Assembly: GCF_900110215.1 (NCBI RefSeq)
Contig: NZ_FOCX01000013.1
Coordinates: 62,001-126,000, forward strand
Origin: Halorientalis persicus
GTDB lineage: Archaea > Halobacteriota > Halobacteria > Halobacteriales > Haloarculaceae
Length of the DNA: 64,000 nucleotides
Direction: 5' to 3'
A program made the translations under genes and the position numbers. The notes beneath the pieces were generated by a model. The model saw only the letters and a program-made list of their open reading frames with translations. It was not told the DNA's origin and did not search any database. This document shows positions 34,146-42,983 of the stretch, in pieces. Position 1 is the stretch's first letter. Every line of letters begins with the position of its first letter.

Positions 34146-35429
34146 TCACTTCGGGTTTGGGGTCGGTAGCGAGCGGTGCTGTCGGGGCGGGAGTAGGTAG
34201 TTCCCGCGGCGTTCGACGGTCATGTACTGGAGGATGCCGTTGTTCGTGCGCTGGCCGACGGCCGATTCGTCGGCCACGTCGGTGCCGTTCATCGCCTCAC
34301 GAGTCTGTACGAAGTCGCCGATCCCGCGCTGGAGCGAGAGGAAGTGCAGCGACGCCCGGTCGCCGATGGTCGAGTCGAAGTCCCGGCGGAGGATGATCGG
34401 CGAGTCGTCCTCGCGAGCGCGTGCGGTCTTCTGTGAGTGGCCCACGACGCCTTTCTCCCGTGCGTCCTCGGTCGTGTGTGCGGGACACCCCGTCTCGGTC
34501 ATCTTGCTCGAATCCCCGAGGTTGTCGCCGACGCCCTCGACCGTGTCGTTCTGGGCGTGAGCGGGGCAGAACATCGTGGCCACCCGATGGAAGCGACTGT
34601 CCTGTTCGTACCACTGCTGGAGATGGAGTCGGATGAGCGAGAGGTGCTGTGTCGTGCCGCCGGCGAATGGGCCCTCCCGAATCGTCACCCGGTCCTCGCT
34701 GGCCTGGTTCTTCTCGAAGCCCGATTTGAAGCCCATGTACAGCGGCGACTCCTCGGGCACCTCGCCCTCGGGCACGCCGTCCACGTCGTCGTGTTCGGCC
34801 GGCAGTCCCTCGCCGATGAACCCCGTCCGCCGATCCGCGACGGAGAAGACGCCGTCGAAGGAGCCGTTCATCTCGACACCGTTGAGTTCCGATTGGTTGC
34901 CCTTCAGCGCTTCCTCGGCGGCGAGGACGACCTGCGAGTAGTCGCTGGCGAGGTGGACAATAGCGTCGGGCGTGTCGAAGTCGGGGTCCTCGAAGGGAGC
35001 CATCGCCGCTGGTGCCGGCAGGTCGACGGCATCGGGGAGCGACCCGTCGAACCGCTCGAAGTACGACGGCGTATATCCCACCGTAAAGAGGAGACCGTCG
35101 TTCCCGCGCCGATAGGCGTGTTCGAGACTTCGGAACGCCCGTTCGATCTGTTCGCGGTCGCCGTCGGACGGCCGACCGCTGCCGTCGTAATTCACCAGAA
35201 GCAGGACGTGGTGGCGCGGCGTGACCACGTTGCCGTGCTGGTCGGTCGAGAGGGCGTCGTTCCAGGCGTGCTGACGGGTCGGGAGCGTCGACAGATCCGA
35301 CGGCCCCTGTGGTACGTCCGGGCCACCGAACCAGTCCAGACAGGCCGAGAGCGCGGCCGTCCCCCCGATCGCCACGGCGGACTTGGCGAACGCCCGCCGC
35401 GAAATCCCACGGTCGCGGTCTTCTGACAT
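34146..35429 (-). CDS. Tat-exported DyP-peroxidase-like protein
   Basis: 427 aa. Twin-arginine signal SRRAFAKSAVAIGGTAALSAC (about 10-30), with Cys30 a possible lipid anchor. The body resembles dye-decolorizing peroxidases/EfeB: VNYDGSGRPSDGDREQIERAFR, VGYTPSYFERFDGSLPDAV, a GHSQKTARARED site with the likely heme-ligand His, and the family C-terminus IILRRDFDSTIGDRASLHFLSL. The normal GxxDG motif reads MGFKSG (about 230), lacking the catalytic Asp. So it may bind heme with altered chemistry. It probably acts outside the membrane with the Tp34-like lipoprotein in iron oxidation or heme-iron release. Confidence 0.65.
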   Translation of the reverse strand: MSEDRDRGISRRAFAKSAVAIGGTAALSACLDWFGGPDVPQGPSDLSTLPTRQHAWNDALSTDQHGNVVTPRHHVLLLVNYDGSGRPSDGDREQIERAFRSLEHAYRRGNDGLLFTVGYTPSYFERFDGSLPDAVDLPAPAAMAPFEDPDFDTPDAIVHLASDYSQVVLAAEEALKGNQSELNGVEMNGSFDGVFSVADRRTGFIGEGLPAEHDDVDGVPEGEVPEESPLYMGFKSGFEKNQASEDRVTIREGPFAGGTTQHLSLIRLHLQQWYEQDSRFHRVATMFCPAHAQNDTVEGVGDNLGDSSKMTETGCPAHTTEDAREKGVVGHSQKTARAREDDSPIILRRDFDSTIGDRASLHFLSLQRGIGDFVQTREAMNGTDVADESAVGQRTNNGILQYMTVERRGNYLLPPRQHRSLPTPNPK

Positions 35430-35540
35430 CGGGTGGGCTAGGGACGAACGCGGAATGTGCGTTCTGGTGCGACCGTCGAATCCCGTCCTGGACCACCGTG
35501 TGGCTCAATACGCCAACCCTGTAACGACGAGGCGAGACAG

Positions 35541-35891
35541 ATGGCACTGGATATACTCGCAGTCGATTTCCCTGCGGACTGGGTCACGCCGGAATTCGTC
35601 CCGCTACTCGTCGCTGGACTGCTCCTCGCTGGACTCGGAACGCTATCACTGTTCGTCCTCTCGGTCGTCGCTTATACCAGACGCCTCCAGCGGCGATACC
35701 TGCTGATCTGCCTGGCGCTGGGGGCACTCGCGACCCGGACCGTCGTCGGCTGGGGCACTGTCTTCGGCGTCGTCCCGATGACCGTTCATCACGTCATCGC
35801 ACACTTGCTCGATTTCCTCATTGCGCTCCTGGTTCTGTACGCTGTGTACCGGAGCGGTTCGGGATCGTCCGCACCTGAGGAGACGGTGTGA
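35541..35891 (+). CDS. Small His-containing membrane protein (copy 1)
   Basis: 116 aa from the ATG at 35541; upstream in-frame residues look non-native. Three transmembrane segments: about 17-42, 52-73 (YLLICLALGALATRTVVGWGTVFG) and 82-106 (HHVIAHLLDFLIALLVLYAVY). The HHVIAH cluster at the start of the third helix suggests metal or heme binding. It is paralogous to the protein at 38738-39076. Matches a haloarchaeal family of unknown function (DUF7471-like). Confidence 0.65.
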   Translation: MALDILAVDFPADWVTPEFVPLLVAGLLLAGLGTLSLFVLSVVAYTRRLQRRYLLICLALGALATRTVVGWGTVFGVVPMTVHHVIAHLLDFLIALLVLYAVYRSGSGSSAPEETV

Positions 35892-35953
35892 TCGATATGG
35901 ACGTACGGCAGTCCCTTCCGATTCAGGCCGGCGAAGCGTCGGCTCGACCGGGT

Positions 35954-37339
35954 CTACGACGCGAACGGACGAGAGACGATCCACAGCGAGAGGACGGTGT
36001 ACCCGACCATCACGACGACGAGCGGAAGGTGCCCCCGGCGCGCCAGTGTGAGCGTCTCGTAGCGGTCGACGGCGACGCGGTGGGCGGCGACGACGGCGAC
36101 GACGTGGCCACCGACGATGAGGAGGACCTGTGAAGCCCAGAACACCGGAACTGACAGCCATCCCAGCAGGGAAATCGTCGTCCCGCTCGCCGCGACAAAC
36201 TCGATTGCGATAGTCAGCAATTGGCCGACGTTCCGGAGGACGAACGGGTAGTTGTGCGCGACTTCGTACGCCGCAGCGATGGGAACGACGGTCGGGGCGA
36301 ACGCGCGGGCGGTGGCGATCCAGTTGCTCGCGTCGCCGGTCGCCAGTGCCTCGACGGCGACGGCGGCCAGCGCGAAACTCCCGACGAACGCGAGCAGTCC
36401 CGTGAGGTAGACGAGAAGGCTGACGAGCGGGCCAATGCCGAGCAGCTCCCGCGTCCCGAACAGGAGGGTCTGATAGGCGGTCGACTCGCTAAAGCCGTCG
36501 AAGCTGACGGTGTAGACGGCCGCGATCACGAAGATGACGAGCGAGACGCCGGCCACGGGCGTCGTACACCCCGACCAGGGCGTTCGGAACCGAACGCGAT
36601 ACCCGCCGGTGTCGGTTTGCTGGAACAGAATCGGTGCAACGCGAGCGAACAGCTCGTAGAGCACCGTCAGCGTGTCTGCACGCTCGAACCACTCGCGGCC
36701 GAACGCGACGGCCCCGATCAGCATGACGAGTGTGTAGCTAGCGACCAGCAGGACCGTCATCCGTGGCGAGCGAATGATGACGGTCAGGTTTTCGACGACT
36801 CCGATCCCGACGACGAATCCGACGACAGCCGGCCATGCACCGAGCCACGATGGCAAACTACCGACTACCGCCAACTCTTCACCTTCGAGAGCGACGAGCA
36901 GGTCGTATAGCGACTCCCAGGGCGAGAGGACACGCCACGGCGAGCCAAAGAGAATCGCCAGCAAGCCCACACCTTTGAGCCAGATCGGCCACACGAACAC
37001 CGTCGCCAGGTTCTCCGCAGCGACCTGCCGTCCAGCGAAGCCGTGCCCGAGTGCGGCAACGAACAGTGCGAGGAAGGAGACTCGTGCGACGCCTCTGAGG
37101 ACTGTCCCAGCCGACGGTGAAAGTGCGCCCACGGTTTGAGGATGCGCGTGGGTCGTCTCGCCGTCGGTAACCCCGAGCCAGACGGCGGTGAGGACGACCG
37201 TTCCACCAGCCCCTGCGTAGAGCAACTCCAGAGGAAGCGGCGCGCCGAACCGGGAGCGGCCGATGGTATGTGCACTTGCGGCCCCGACAAGGGCGTAGTA
37301 CCCACACCAGACGACAAGCCAGCGCGTCCAACGGCCCAT
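35954..37339 (-). CDS. Polytopic membrane protein, about 12 helices
   Basis: 461 aa, almost wholly hydrophobic, with about twelve predicted helices. Notable spots: SAHTIGRSRFGAPLPLELLYAG after the first helix, a conserved FGSPWRVLSPWESLYDLLVALEG loop (about 129-151), and a VAHNYPFVLRNVGQLL segment with His in a late helix (about 365-380). No transporter family is recognised, though His/Trp-rich loops suggest electron-transfer or metal context. It is flanked by the two DUF7471-like paralogues and may work with them. Confidence 0.6.
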   Translation of the reverse strand: MGRWTRWLVVWCGYYALVGAASAHTIGRSRFGAPLPLELLYAGAGGTVVLTAVWLGVTDGETTHAHPQTVGALSPSAGTVLRGVARVSFLALFVAALGHGFAGRQVAAENLATVFVWPIWLKGVGLLAILFGSPWRVLSPWESLYDLLVALEGEELAVVGSLPSWLGAWPAVVGFVVGIGVVENLTVIIRSPRMTVLLVASYTLVMLIGAVAFGREWFERADTLTVLYELFARVAPILFQQTDTGGYRVRFRTPWSGCTTPVAGVSLVIFVIAAVYTVSFDGFSESTAYQTLLFGTRELLGIGPLVSLLVYLTGLLAFVGSFALAAVAVEALATGDASNWIATARAFAPTVVPIAAAYEVAHNYPFVLRNVGQLLTIAIEFVAASGTTISLLGWLSVPVFWASQVLLIVGGHVVAVVAAHRVAVDRYETLTLARRGHLPLVVVMVGYTVLSLWIVSRPFAS

Positions 37340-37440
37340 ACCGGCTATCGGGAACTCCGCGTGAAAGGTCCGGTGGTCCGATTCTCGAAACCCGTCTCCG
37401 GGACAAAGTGTTTTCCCGTTCTCCGGACGGGGTTCCGGGT

Positions 37441-38691
37441 ATGCGACCCGTGACCGGTGTCGTCCTCACAGGGCTGGTGGTCGTTCTAGCGGGCATCGCC
37501 ATTCTCACGCTCGGAGGGGGCGGGACACCAGACGGGCAACTCACCGAACGCTGGATCAGCGACACAGACCGTAACAACACGGTCAACCACCATGCAGTCG
37601 GGATCGGGCCTGACGGCGACGTGATAGTCGCGCCGGTCGCGACCATCGCGGCCGACAACTCGCGTCTCTCGCCGACTTCATGTTCCCTCAATCGCCTCGC
37701 GCCAGGCGACGGCGGGGTGGGCTGGCAGACGACCACACCGCCCGCGGACTGTTTCATGCACGCACTGACCGAGCCCGCGATTGCGGACGTGGACGGCGAC
37801 GGGACGACCGAGGTCGTCGCGGCCACGATCCGGAACGCCACCATCGCCTATTCGGCTGCCGACGGGTCCGAGGAGTTTCGTATCCCACTGTCCACGTACG
37901 GGTACTCGAAGCCAACTGTTGGGAACGTCACGGCCGCGTCCGGACCGGAAATCGTCACAAGCGACATCGACGGTCACGTCGTCGTGGCCGGCGGCGACGG
38001 TGAGGTGTACTGGACGCGCTCGCTGAACGAGACGGTCTGGGCCGCGCCAGCCGTCGCCGATATCGATGCGGACGGAGAGCGGGAAGTCGTCGTCGGGACC
38101 AACGAGCGCACCGTGGCACTGAACGCTGATGGATCGCTGGCCTGGACGACCGACAGAGCCGCCGAAGAACTCGATGTCGGCCAGGTCGACGACGACGAGG
38201 CCATCGAAGTCATCACGGCGTCCGACGCGGGCGTCACCGCGCTGGATGGTGTGGACGGCAGCGTGGACTGGACACACGAGGTCCGTGGCGGCGCGTCGCT
38301 CTCGCCCCACGCAATCGGTGCGGCAGGCAGAGACGGTCCGCTGCGAGTGTACTTCAGCGAGCCGGGCAACGTCGTCGGAGCGCTTAACGCGACCTCAGGC
38401 GAGCAGGCCTGGTCGACCAGACTCGGCCCCGAGGAGAACACGATGACTCCGGCACCGGTTGTTGGTGATCTCACTGGTGACGGCACCGCCGAGCTGGTGA
38501 CGGTCACGAACGGCGGTACCGTCACGGTTCTGAGTACCGACTCGGGAAGCCAGCTGGCGGTCTATCGACGTGACGTGCCAGTCTGGACGTTCCCGACGGT
38601 CGCAGACGTGACCGAAGACCCAGGCGCGGAAGTGTTCGTGATCTACGGCGACGGCCGGATCACGTCGCTGGATTACACGGAGGGATCGTGA
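37441..38691 (+). CDS. Membrane-anchored FG-GAP/PQQ-type beta-propeller
   Basis: 416 aa from the ATG at 37441; the longer frame upstream lies over the neighbouring gene and looks non-native. One N-terminal helix (about 5-24, TGVVLTGLVVVLAGIAILTL) anchors a repeat region with calcium-loop-like motifs: DVDGDGTTEVVAATI, DIDADGEREVVVGTN, DLTGDGTAELVTVTN and DVTEDPGAEVFVIYGDG. This is a FG-GAP/VCBS-type propeller exposed outside the membrane, probably for protein or ligand binding. Asp-rich loops suit high salt. It is divergent from the 461-aa membrane protein, with 100 bases between. Confidence 0.7.
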   Translation: MRPVTGVVLTGLVVVLAGIAILTLGGGGTPDGQLTERWISDTDRNNTVNHHAVGIGPDGDVIVAPVATIAADNSRLSPTSCSLNRLAPGDGGVGWQTTTPPADCFMHALTEPAIADVDGDGTTEVVAATIRNATIAYSAADGSEEFRIPLSTYGYSKPTVGNVTAASGPEIVTSDIDGHVVVAGGDGEVYWTRSLNETVWAAPAVADIDADGEREVVVGTNERTVALNADGSLAWTTDRAAEELDVGQVDDDEAIEVITASDAGVTALDGVDGSVDWTHEVRGGASLSPHAIGAAGRDGPLRVYFSEPGNVVGALNATSGEQAWSTRLGPEENTMTPAPVVGDLTGDGTAELVTVTNGGTVTVLSTDSGSQLAVYRRDVPVWTFPTVADVTEDPGAEVFVIYGDGRITSLDYTEGS

Positions 38692-38737
38692 CAGCGCAAG
38701 CCGACGCGGACAGGTGGACGGCTCTAAATGGGGCGTT

Positions 38738-39076
38738 ATGATTCAGTGGCATCTACTCCACTTCGGTACCGCTACTGGTCCGTCGTTGCCATTCATAACG
38801 ATACTTACTGTTGCTGCTGCCGCAACTGCCCTGCTGCTCGGCTTAGCACTCGCTGCATTCTTGCAACGGCGTTCCCGGTCATATTTGTTGATCGTCGGCG
38901 CGTTCGCTGCGCTGTTCGCCCGATCTGCTGTTGCAGGTTTGTCGACGATGGGATATCTCTCGCCTGCGAACCATCATTTGCTAGAACACGGGCTCGACGT
39001 GGTGTTGGTCGCGCTCGTCGTCGCAGCGGTCTATTTAGCGCGATCGGATGATAGCACGCCAGAGTACGAATCGTGA
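38738..39076 (+). CDS. Small His-containing membrane protein (copy 2)
   Basis: 112 aa from the ATG at 38738 (a start 24 bases earlier is possible). Three transmembrane segments: about 19-41, 48-71 and 81-104. It aligns with the protein at 35541-35891: RRSRSYLLIVGAFAALFARS matches RRYLLICLALGALATRT, and NHHLLEHGLDVVLVALVV matches HHVIAHLLDFLIALLVL, keeping the HH...H pattern at the last helix. This paralogue suggests a paired role with the polytopic protein between them. Confidence 0.6.
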   Translation: MIQWHLLHFGTATGPSLPFITILTVAAAATALLLGLALAAFLQRRSRSYLLIVGAFAALFARSAVAGLSTMGYLSPANHHLLEHGLDVVLVALVVAAVYLARSDDSTPEYES

Positions 39077-39290
39077 CCGAAGTACACTACATCGAAACGA
39101 TGAATATCGTTGGATCAAACTGAACAGTTCGATGTTCCGTAGGTGTGGAAATCCCGGTCTGAATACTTTCAGTGGTGCCTCAAACCGTCAACCTACGGTT
39201 CGGATGCCCTCCTGAATAGATGTCACCTCACGAGGCCACGTTCGCAGTTTTATTCCAATGAGATATGCGTTCGTTAGGCGGATCGATCCC

Positions 39291-40016
39291 TCAGTCAGTA
39301 CTCGTTTGACCGCTCATCTGATGGATCACCACTGTCAACACCGTCGCCAGCATGGTTAGTACAACTGCACCAGCCGCCGCAATCTCGTGGGCTGGTGAGA
39401 CGTGCTGCACTGTTCCGTCCACGATTGGCTCAACTGGGAGCAGCGTATGATGTGGTGTCCCGACGATTGGGACGAAATAATCCACGAGATCGTTGAAACC
39501 GTACCACACGACAGCGACGAGAATCGCACGGGACGGGAATGCACTGTACCTGCGGACGAGGAACGCCTCGGCAGCCATCCCGAGATGAGACACGAACAAG
39601 AAGCCGTACATCGCCTTCGACGAGAGTGCCTGGCCCAGCAACGGGACGATCTGCGGGGGTGCCATGACTGTGGCGAGAAATGCATCCGCGAACACCGTCA
39701 GGACGTACGGCGTCCAGAGGCCGAGTTTGAGACAGCCGAAAAACGCGAGCACGTTCAGGTATTCGTTCGGCCGCTCGAGTTTGTAGAGTGCCAGTGAGAG
39801 CGCGATAAACAACGTTGCCATCGGGCTGTCCGGAACGACTGGCCACGCGGCGAGTGGCTCGAGACGGAACTGAGGAATGTAGTACCAGAAGCCGAAGACT
39901 GTCCCGAGCAGATTGATGCCGACGATGACCCACGCGTACTCCAGTGCCACATTCTCGACACGCCTGATAGGTGGCCCGAGAAACCGGGACCAGCCGTCAG
40001 TCTGTTCTGTGTCCAT
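39291..40016 (-). CDS. DUF1405-like membrane protein
   Basis: 241 aa from the ATG at 40016, which overlaps the end of the cbiO-like gene by 20 bases. Six transmembrane segments. The signature VIVGINLLGTVFGFWYYIPQ (about 34-53), a Pro/Trp-rich loop LEPLAAWPVVPDSPMATLF and LVAVVWYGFNDLVDYFVP (about 175-192) match DUF1405 family proteins. Longer in-frame starts give non-native sequence. Function unknown; placement at the end of the cbi operon suggests a link to cobalt/nickel uptake. Confidence 0.7.
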   Translation of the reverse strand: MDTEQTDGWSRFLGPPIRRVENVALEYAWVIVGINLLGTVFGFWYYIPQFRLEPLAAWPVVPDSPMATLFIALSLALYKLERPNEYLNVLAFFGCLKLGLWTPYVLTVFADAFLATVMAPPQIVPLLGQALSSKAMYGFLFVSHLGMAAEAFLVRRYSAFPSRAILVAVVWYGFNDLVDYFVPIVGTPHHTLLPVEPIVDGTVQHVSPAHEIAAAGAVVLTMLATVLTVVIHQMSGQTSTD

Positions 40017-40875
40017 CGAGTTGCGACGTGGCAGTCCGTCCTGATTCACTCCCAGTAAGGAGTTCGACGAGTTCAGCCTCCGTGACCGGTTGCGTTTCGG
40101 TGTCGAGTCCCGCGTCACGGGCAACGCGGACGGCACTGGGTGGGTGAAGGTTCGCTTTGGCGAGCAATTCGGGGTCGTAGAACACCTCACGTGGTGTGCC
40201 GTCCCCGATGACGTTCCCGTCGTGCATCACACATACCCTGTCTGCGATCTCGGCTGCGAACTCGATGTCGTGCGTCGAGAGGACGACGCTGATGCCTTCT
40301 TCGTGAATCGTCCGCACGCGGTCGGCGACCAAACGAGAGCGCTCTGGGTCGAGGCCAGCAAGCGGTTCGTCGAGGACGATCACGCTGGGTTCGAGGACGA
40401 GCACGCCAGCGAGTCCCACCAGACGTTTTTCCCCACCACTCAGGTAGTGGGGAATCCGGTCGTCGAGATGGCTCGCGTCGACAGTTGCCAACGCTTCTCG
40501 CGCACGTTCCTGTGCTTCGTCGGCTGGAACACCATAGTTCTGGAGGCCGAACAGCACGTCGTCCAGCACGGTCGGCGCGACGAGTTGTGTATCGGCATCC
40601 TGGAAGACGAAGCCGACTTCCTTCCGTGCGTGCGCTTTATTACCCTCTGTGATCGGCGTACCATCGACGACGAGTTCGCCGTCGTCGGGGACGAGCGTCG
40701 CGTTCAGGTGCTCCATCAGCGTCGATTTGCCTGCGCCGTTCCCGCCGACGAGTGCGACAACCTCGTCCGGGTAGACCTGGAAGTCGACCTCGTGCATCCC
40801 GACGGTCCCGTCGGGGTAGGTGTGGGCCTCACAGTGGAGGTCCACGAGTGGGTCCGTCGTCTCGTCGCTACTCAT
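39997..40875 (-). CDS. cbiO: Cobalt/nickel ECF transporter ATPase CbiO
   Basis: 292 aa from the ATG at 40875, overlapping the cbiQ stop. ABC ATPase with Walker A GGNGAGKST (about 42-50), Q-loop GFVFQDADTQLVAPTV, signature YLSGGEKRLVGLAGVL (about 138), Walker B PSVIVLDEPLAGLD and switch STHDIEFAAEIADRV. The QDADTQL sequence is characteristic of ECF-type ATPases, which power metal or vitamin uptake. The C-terminal 60 residues form an acidic helical extension. It works with CbiQ, CbiM and the CbiN-like subunit. Confidence 0.92.
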   Translation of the reverse strand: MSSDETTDPLVDLHCEAHTYPDGTVGMHEVDFQVYPDEVVALVGGNGAGKSTLMEHLNATLVPDDGELVVDGTPITEGNKAHARKEVGFVFQDADTQLVAPTVLDDVLFGLQNYGVPADEAQERAREALATVDASHLDDRIPHYLSGGEKRLVGLAGVLVLEPSVIVLDEPLAGLDPERSRLVADRVRTIHEEGISVVLSTHDIEFAAEIADRVCVMHDGNVIGDGTPREVFYDPELLAKANLHPPSAVRVARDAGLDTETQPVTEAELVELLTGSESGRTATSQLDGHRTD

Positions 40876-41687
40876 AGCGACACCACCCCATAGACGGCGA
40901 CCAGCGCGTAGCCGACGACGGCGACGTAACACGCGACGACCGCGACGAGTTCACGGAGGGGCGGGCGCGGAACGTCACCGTAGAGCGTGATGTCGCCGTC
41001 GTAGCCGCGGGCCTCCATCGACTTGACGAGCCGCTCGGACCGCTCGATGGCCGTCAACAGCGTCATGCCGAGGATGCGTGCGTAGGTGCGCCGGTTCGCC
41101 CAGAACTCCGAGAGACTCGCCCCGCGTGCGAGAACGGCCTTGACGAGGTCTTCGAGCGTCTCGATCATGACGAACGTGAACCGGTAGGTCAGCAGCGCGA
41201 CCTGGTCGATCGGACTCGGAAGCGTCCGCCCGAGCAGGTACGCGATGTCGGCGTACCGGGTCGTCATCGTCGCGGTGAGCGCGAACGTCACGACGGTCAG
41301 CGACCGGCAGGACAGCTCCGCGAAGAGGATTGCACCCTCCCACGTGACCGATAGTTCTCCGAGCGGCGTCCCGAGCGCACCGCCGATTGGTGTCCCAGGT
41401 TCGAGAAAGGCGAGCGGGCCCGCGACGGAGACGATGAACAGCAACGGCAGCGTGTACCAGAGCGCCAGGCGTTTGTACGGCAGGCCGGCGACGCCGTACA
41501 CGACCAGCGTCGCGGCGTACACGCCCACCAGGATCGCCAGCGCGTCTGCCACCGTCACCGTTAGCACGAGCGCGCCGACGATGCCGAACTTCGTCCACGG
41601 GTTGACGCGATGCAGTGGGCTATCGCGGTGTTCCGCGTAGGCCGTGATGAGTCGCGGGTCCGGAACGTGGTTCGAGAGCGTCGTCAT
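40872..41687 (-). CDS. cbiQ: ECF transporter transmembrane subunit CbiQ
   Basis: 271 aa. Starts with a soluble part containing HRVNPWTKFGIV (family hallmark near residue 28-39), then five transmembrane helices. The ATPase-coupling helices show VLARGASLSEFWANRRTY and SERLVKSMEARGYDG, the two Ala-Arg-Gly boxes of EcfT/CbiQ proteins. CbiQ links the ATPase to the metal-binding CbiM. It overlaps cbiO by 4 bases and follows the CbiN-like gene by 6 bases. Confidence 0.92.
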   Translation of the reverse strand: MTTLSNHVPDPRLITAYAEHRDSPLHRVNPWTKFGIVGALVLTVTVADALAILVGVYAATLVVYGVAGLPYKRLALWYTLPLLFIVSVAGPLAFLEPGTPIGGALGTPLGELSVTWEGAILFAELSCRSLTVVTFALTATMTTRYADIAYLLGRTLPSPIDQVALLTYRFTFVMIETLEDLVKAVLARGASLSEFWANRRTYARILGMTLLTAIERSERLVKSMEARGYDGDITLYGDVPRPPLRELVAVVACYVAVVGYALVAVYGVVSL

Positions 41688-41693
41688 CAGCTG

Positions 41694-42008
41694 TCAGGCC
41701 GCCTTATTGTTCCGGCCGCGATACCGGTCGGCGTAGATGTAGAGAGCGACGCCCACGACGACCAGCAGGACGACCAGCCCGACGAACTCCAGAACCATGC
41801 CGCCCTTGCGAATCGGGCCGGCGATGATGACGCCCCGGCCGAGATCGACGAGCGAGCCGCCCCCTTCTTTCACGCCGCGTTGGAGCGCCTTGGCAGACCG
41901 CTTGGCCCAGGGCAGCGCACCGCCAGTCGCTCTGAAGCCCCACAACCCAGCCGCAACGGCGACCGCGAACAGCGCTGCGAGACTGCCGTACTGTTTCCAG
42001 CGCTGCAT
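41694..42008 (-). CDS. cbiN: CbiN-like small transporter subunit
   Basis: 104 aa with two transmembrane segments, about 7-25 (YGSLAALFAVAVAAGLWGF) and 70-91 (MVLEFVGLVVLLVVVGVALYIY), joined by a roughly 45-residue polar loop and ending in a basic tail. Two helices with an outside loop, located between cbiM and cbiQ, is the CbiN arrangement; CbiN helps load metal into CbiM. Sequence identity to bacterial CbiN is not evident, so the name rests on size, topology and context. Confidence 0.6.
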   Translation of the reverse strand: MQRWKQYGSLAALFAVAVAAGLWGFRATGGALPWAKRSAKALQRGVKEGGGSLVDLGRGVIIAGPIRKGGMVLEFVGLVVLLVVVGVALYIYADRYRGRNNKAA

Positions 42009-42691
42009 CAGGCGGTCACCCCTGCGGGTTCGTCCTCACCGCGCTGGCGGTCGGTCAGTCCCACGAGGTCGGGTCGAACCGACGCGAGGAACTGGACGAT
42101 GAAGCCGGTCAGGATACCCTCGATGACGGCGACGCCGAGGTTGAGGCCGACGAGGCCAGCCACAGCGACCGTCAGGTCCGCGCGTGGGAGTGCGCTGCCG
42201 TTGACGCCGCTGATGACGATGATCGCACCCATCAGGATAGCGCCGGCCGAGAGACCGATGGTTGCGGCACCGGCACTCGCGGGGAAGACGTCCCAGTCCA
42301 TCCCCAGCAGCGTCTTGAAGATGTAGTAGGCGACGATGGCTTCCGTGGCGTTCACGAGCGTGTTCGCCCCGAGCAGGCCGACCGCACCGTGGCCGAGTGC
42401 GGCCGAGAAGATGTTGACGACGAGTGCAACGAGTGCCCCGAGGGTCGGACCTGCGAGGATGCCGACCAGCCCGGTGAGGTTCATGTGGATGCCGCCCCAC
42501 ACGGGCAGGTTGAGTTGGAAGACCGCGAAACTCGCGGCCGCGCCGATGCCCGCGAGCGCGATGTGCTGAGTTTTGATGCCGCCTTTCCGGACGCGATAGA
42601 CGACGATACTGATCAGTCCGACGCCGACGGCCGTCCAGAGGGCCAGCGCCCACAACGGGAACGACCCCTCGCCGAGATGAATGTGTGCCAT
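42008..42691 (-). CDS. cbiM: Cobalt/nickel-binding ECF subunit CbiM
   Basis: 227 aa, seven to eight hydrophobic segments. The N-terminus MAHIHLGEGSFPLW is the metal-binding start of CbiM/NikM (Met-His motif; here an Ala is inserted after Met). Further signatures are PVWGGIHMNLTGLVGILAGP (about 63-82) with a conserved His, and GHGAVGLLGANTLVNA (about 99-114). CbiM captures Co(II) or Ni(II) outside the cell. First gene of cbiM-cbiN-cbiQ-cbiO-DUF1405; the promoter contains a spaced inverted repeat around the TATA box. Cobalt fits the cobalamin gene at 59.9 kb, but nickel cannot be excluded. Confidence 0.92.
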   Translation of the reverse strand: MAHIHLGEGSFPLWALALWTAVGVGLISIVVYRVRKGGIKTQHIALAGIGAAASFAVFQLNLPVWGGIHMNLTGLVGILAGPTLGALVALVVNIFSAALGHGAVGLLGANTLVNATEAIVAYYIFKTLLGMDWDVFPASAGAATIGLSAGAILMGAIIVISGVNGSALPRADLTVAVAGLVGLNLGVAVIEGILTGFIVQFLASVRPDLVGLTDRQRGEDEPAGVTA

Positions 42692-42704
42692 GTGTAGTTA
42701 GCAA

Positions 42705-42739
42705 TCTAGAGTACAGATATAATAAATCTACGCTCTAGA
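42705..42739 (-). promoter_or_regulatory. cbiM promoter with flanking inverted repeat
   Basis: tctagag (42705-42711) and ctctaga (42733-42739) flank 21 bases that contain the minus-strand TATA-like box atttattata, about 30 bases before the cbiM start. A repressor bound to the two arms would cover the TATA box. The metal regulator is unknown. Confidence 0.6.
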
Positions 42740-42969
42740 GCCATAGTAGTTATTATTGATTCCAGATTTTGGTTATAGATTTGTTACTGCCAGCGTCTAC
42801 ATTCCCATGTCAGGCATTATCGAATCAGTCCGGAATCGGCCCAAAATATCCCGCTAACCGGATCAAGAAGACTGAAGCCCTGGGTAGAGACTCGGAAATT
42901 GCAAATATAAAACCTTAGTGATATTAAAAGCGTATATAAAATAGCCAATTTTAAATAAAATAGTCGCTA

Positions 42970-42982
42970 GCGTTAATAACGC
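42970..42982 (+). promoter_or_regulatory. Palindrome overlapping COG0523 gene start
   Basis: gcgtta-a-taacgc is a perfect inverted repeat ending two bases before the ATG at 42984. The upstream 90 bases are strongly AT-rich with TATA-like gtatataaaa at 42931-42940. The palindrome sits where the transcription start would be, so it is a candidate operator for a metal regulator. Confidence 0.5.
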
Positions 42983-42983
42983 A

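Noticed and set aside
37270-37440. N-terminal extension of the beta-propeller protein
   Set aside because: The 57 extra residues are Arg-rich, antisense to the neighbouring gene and lack a signal; the ATG at 37441 is followed by a good membrane anchor.
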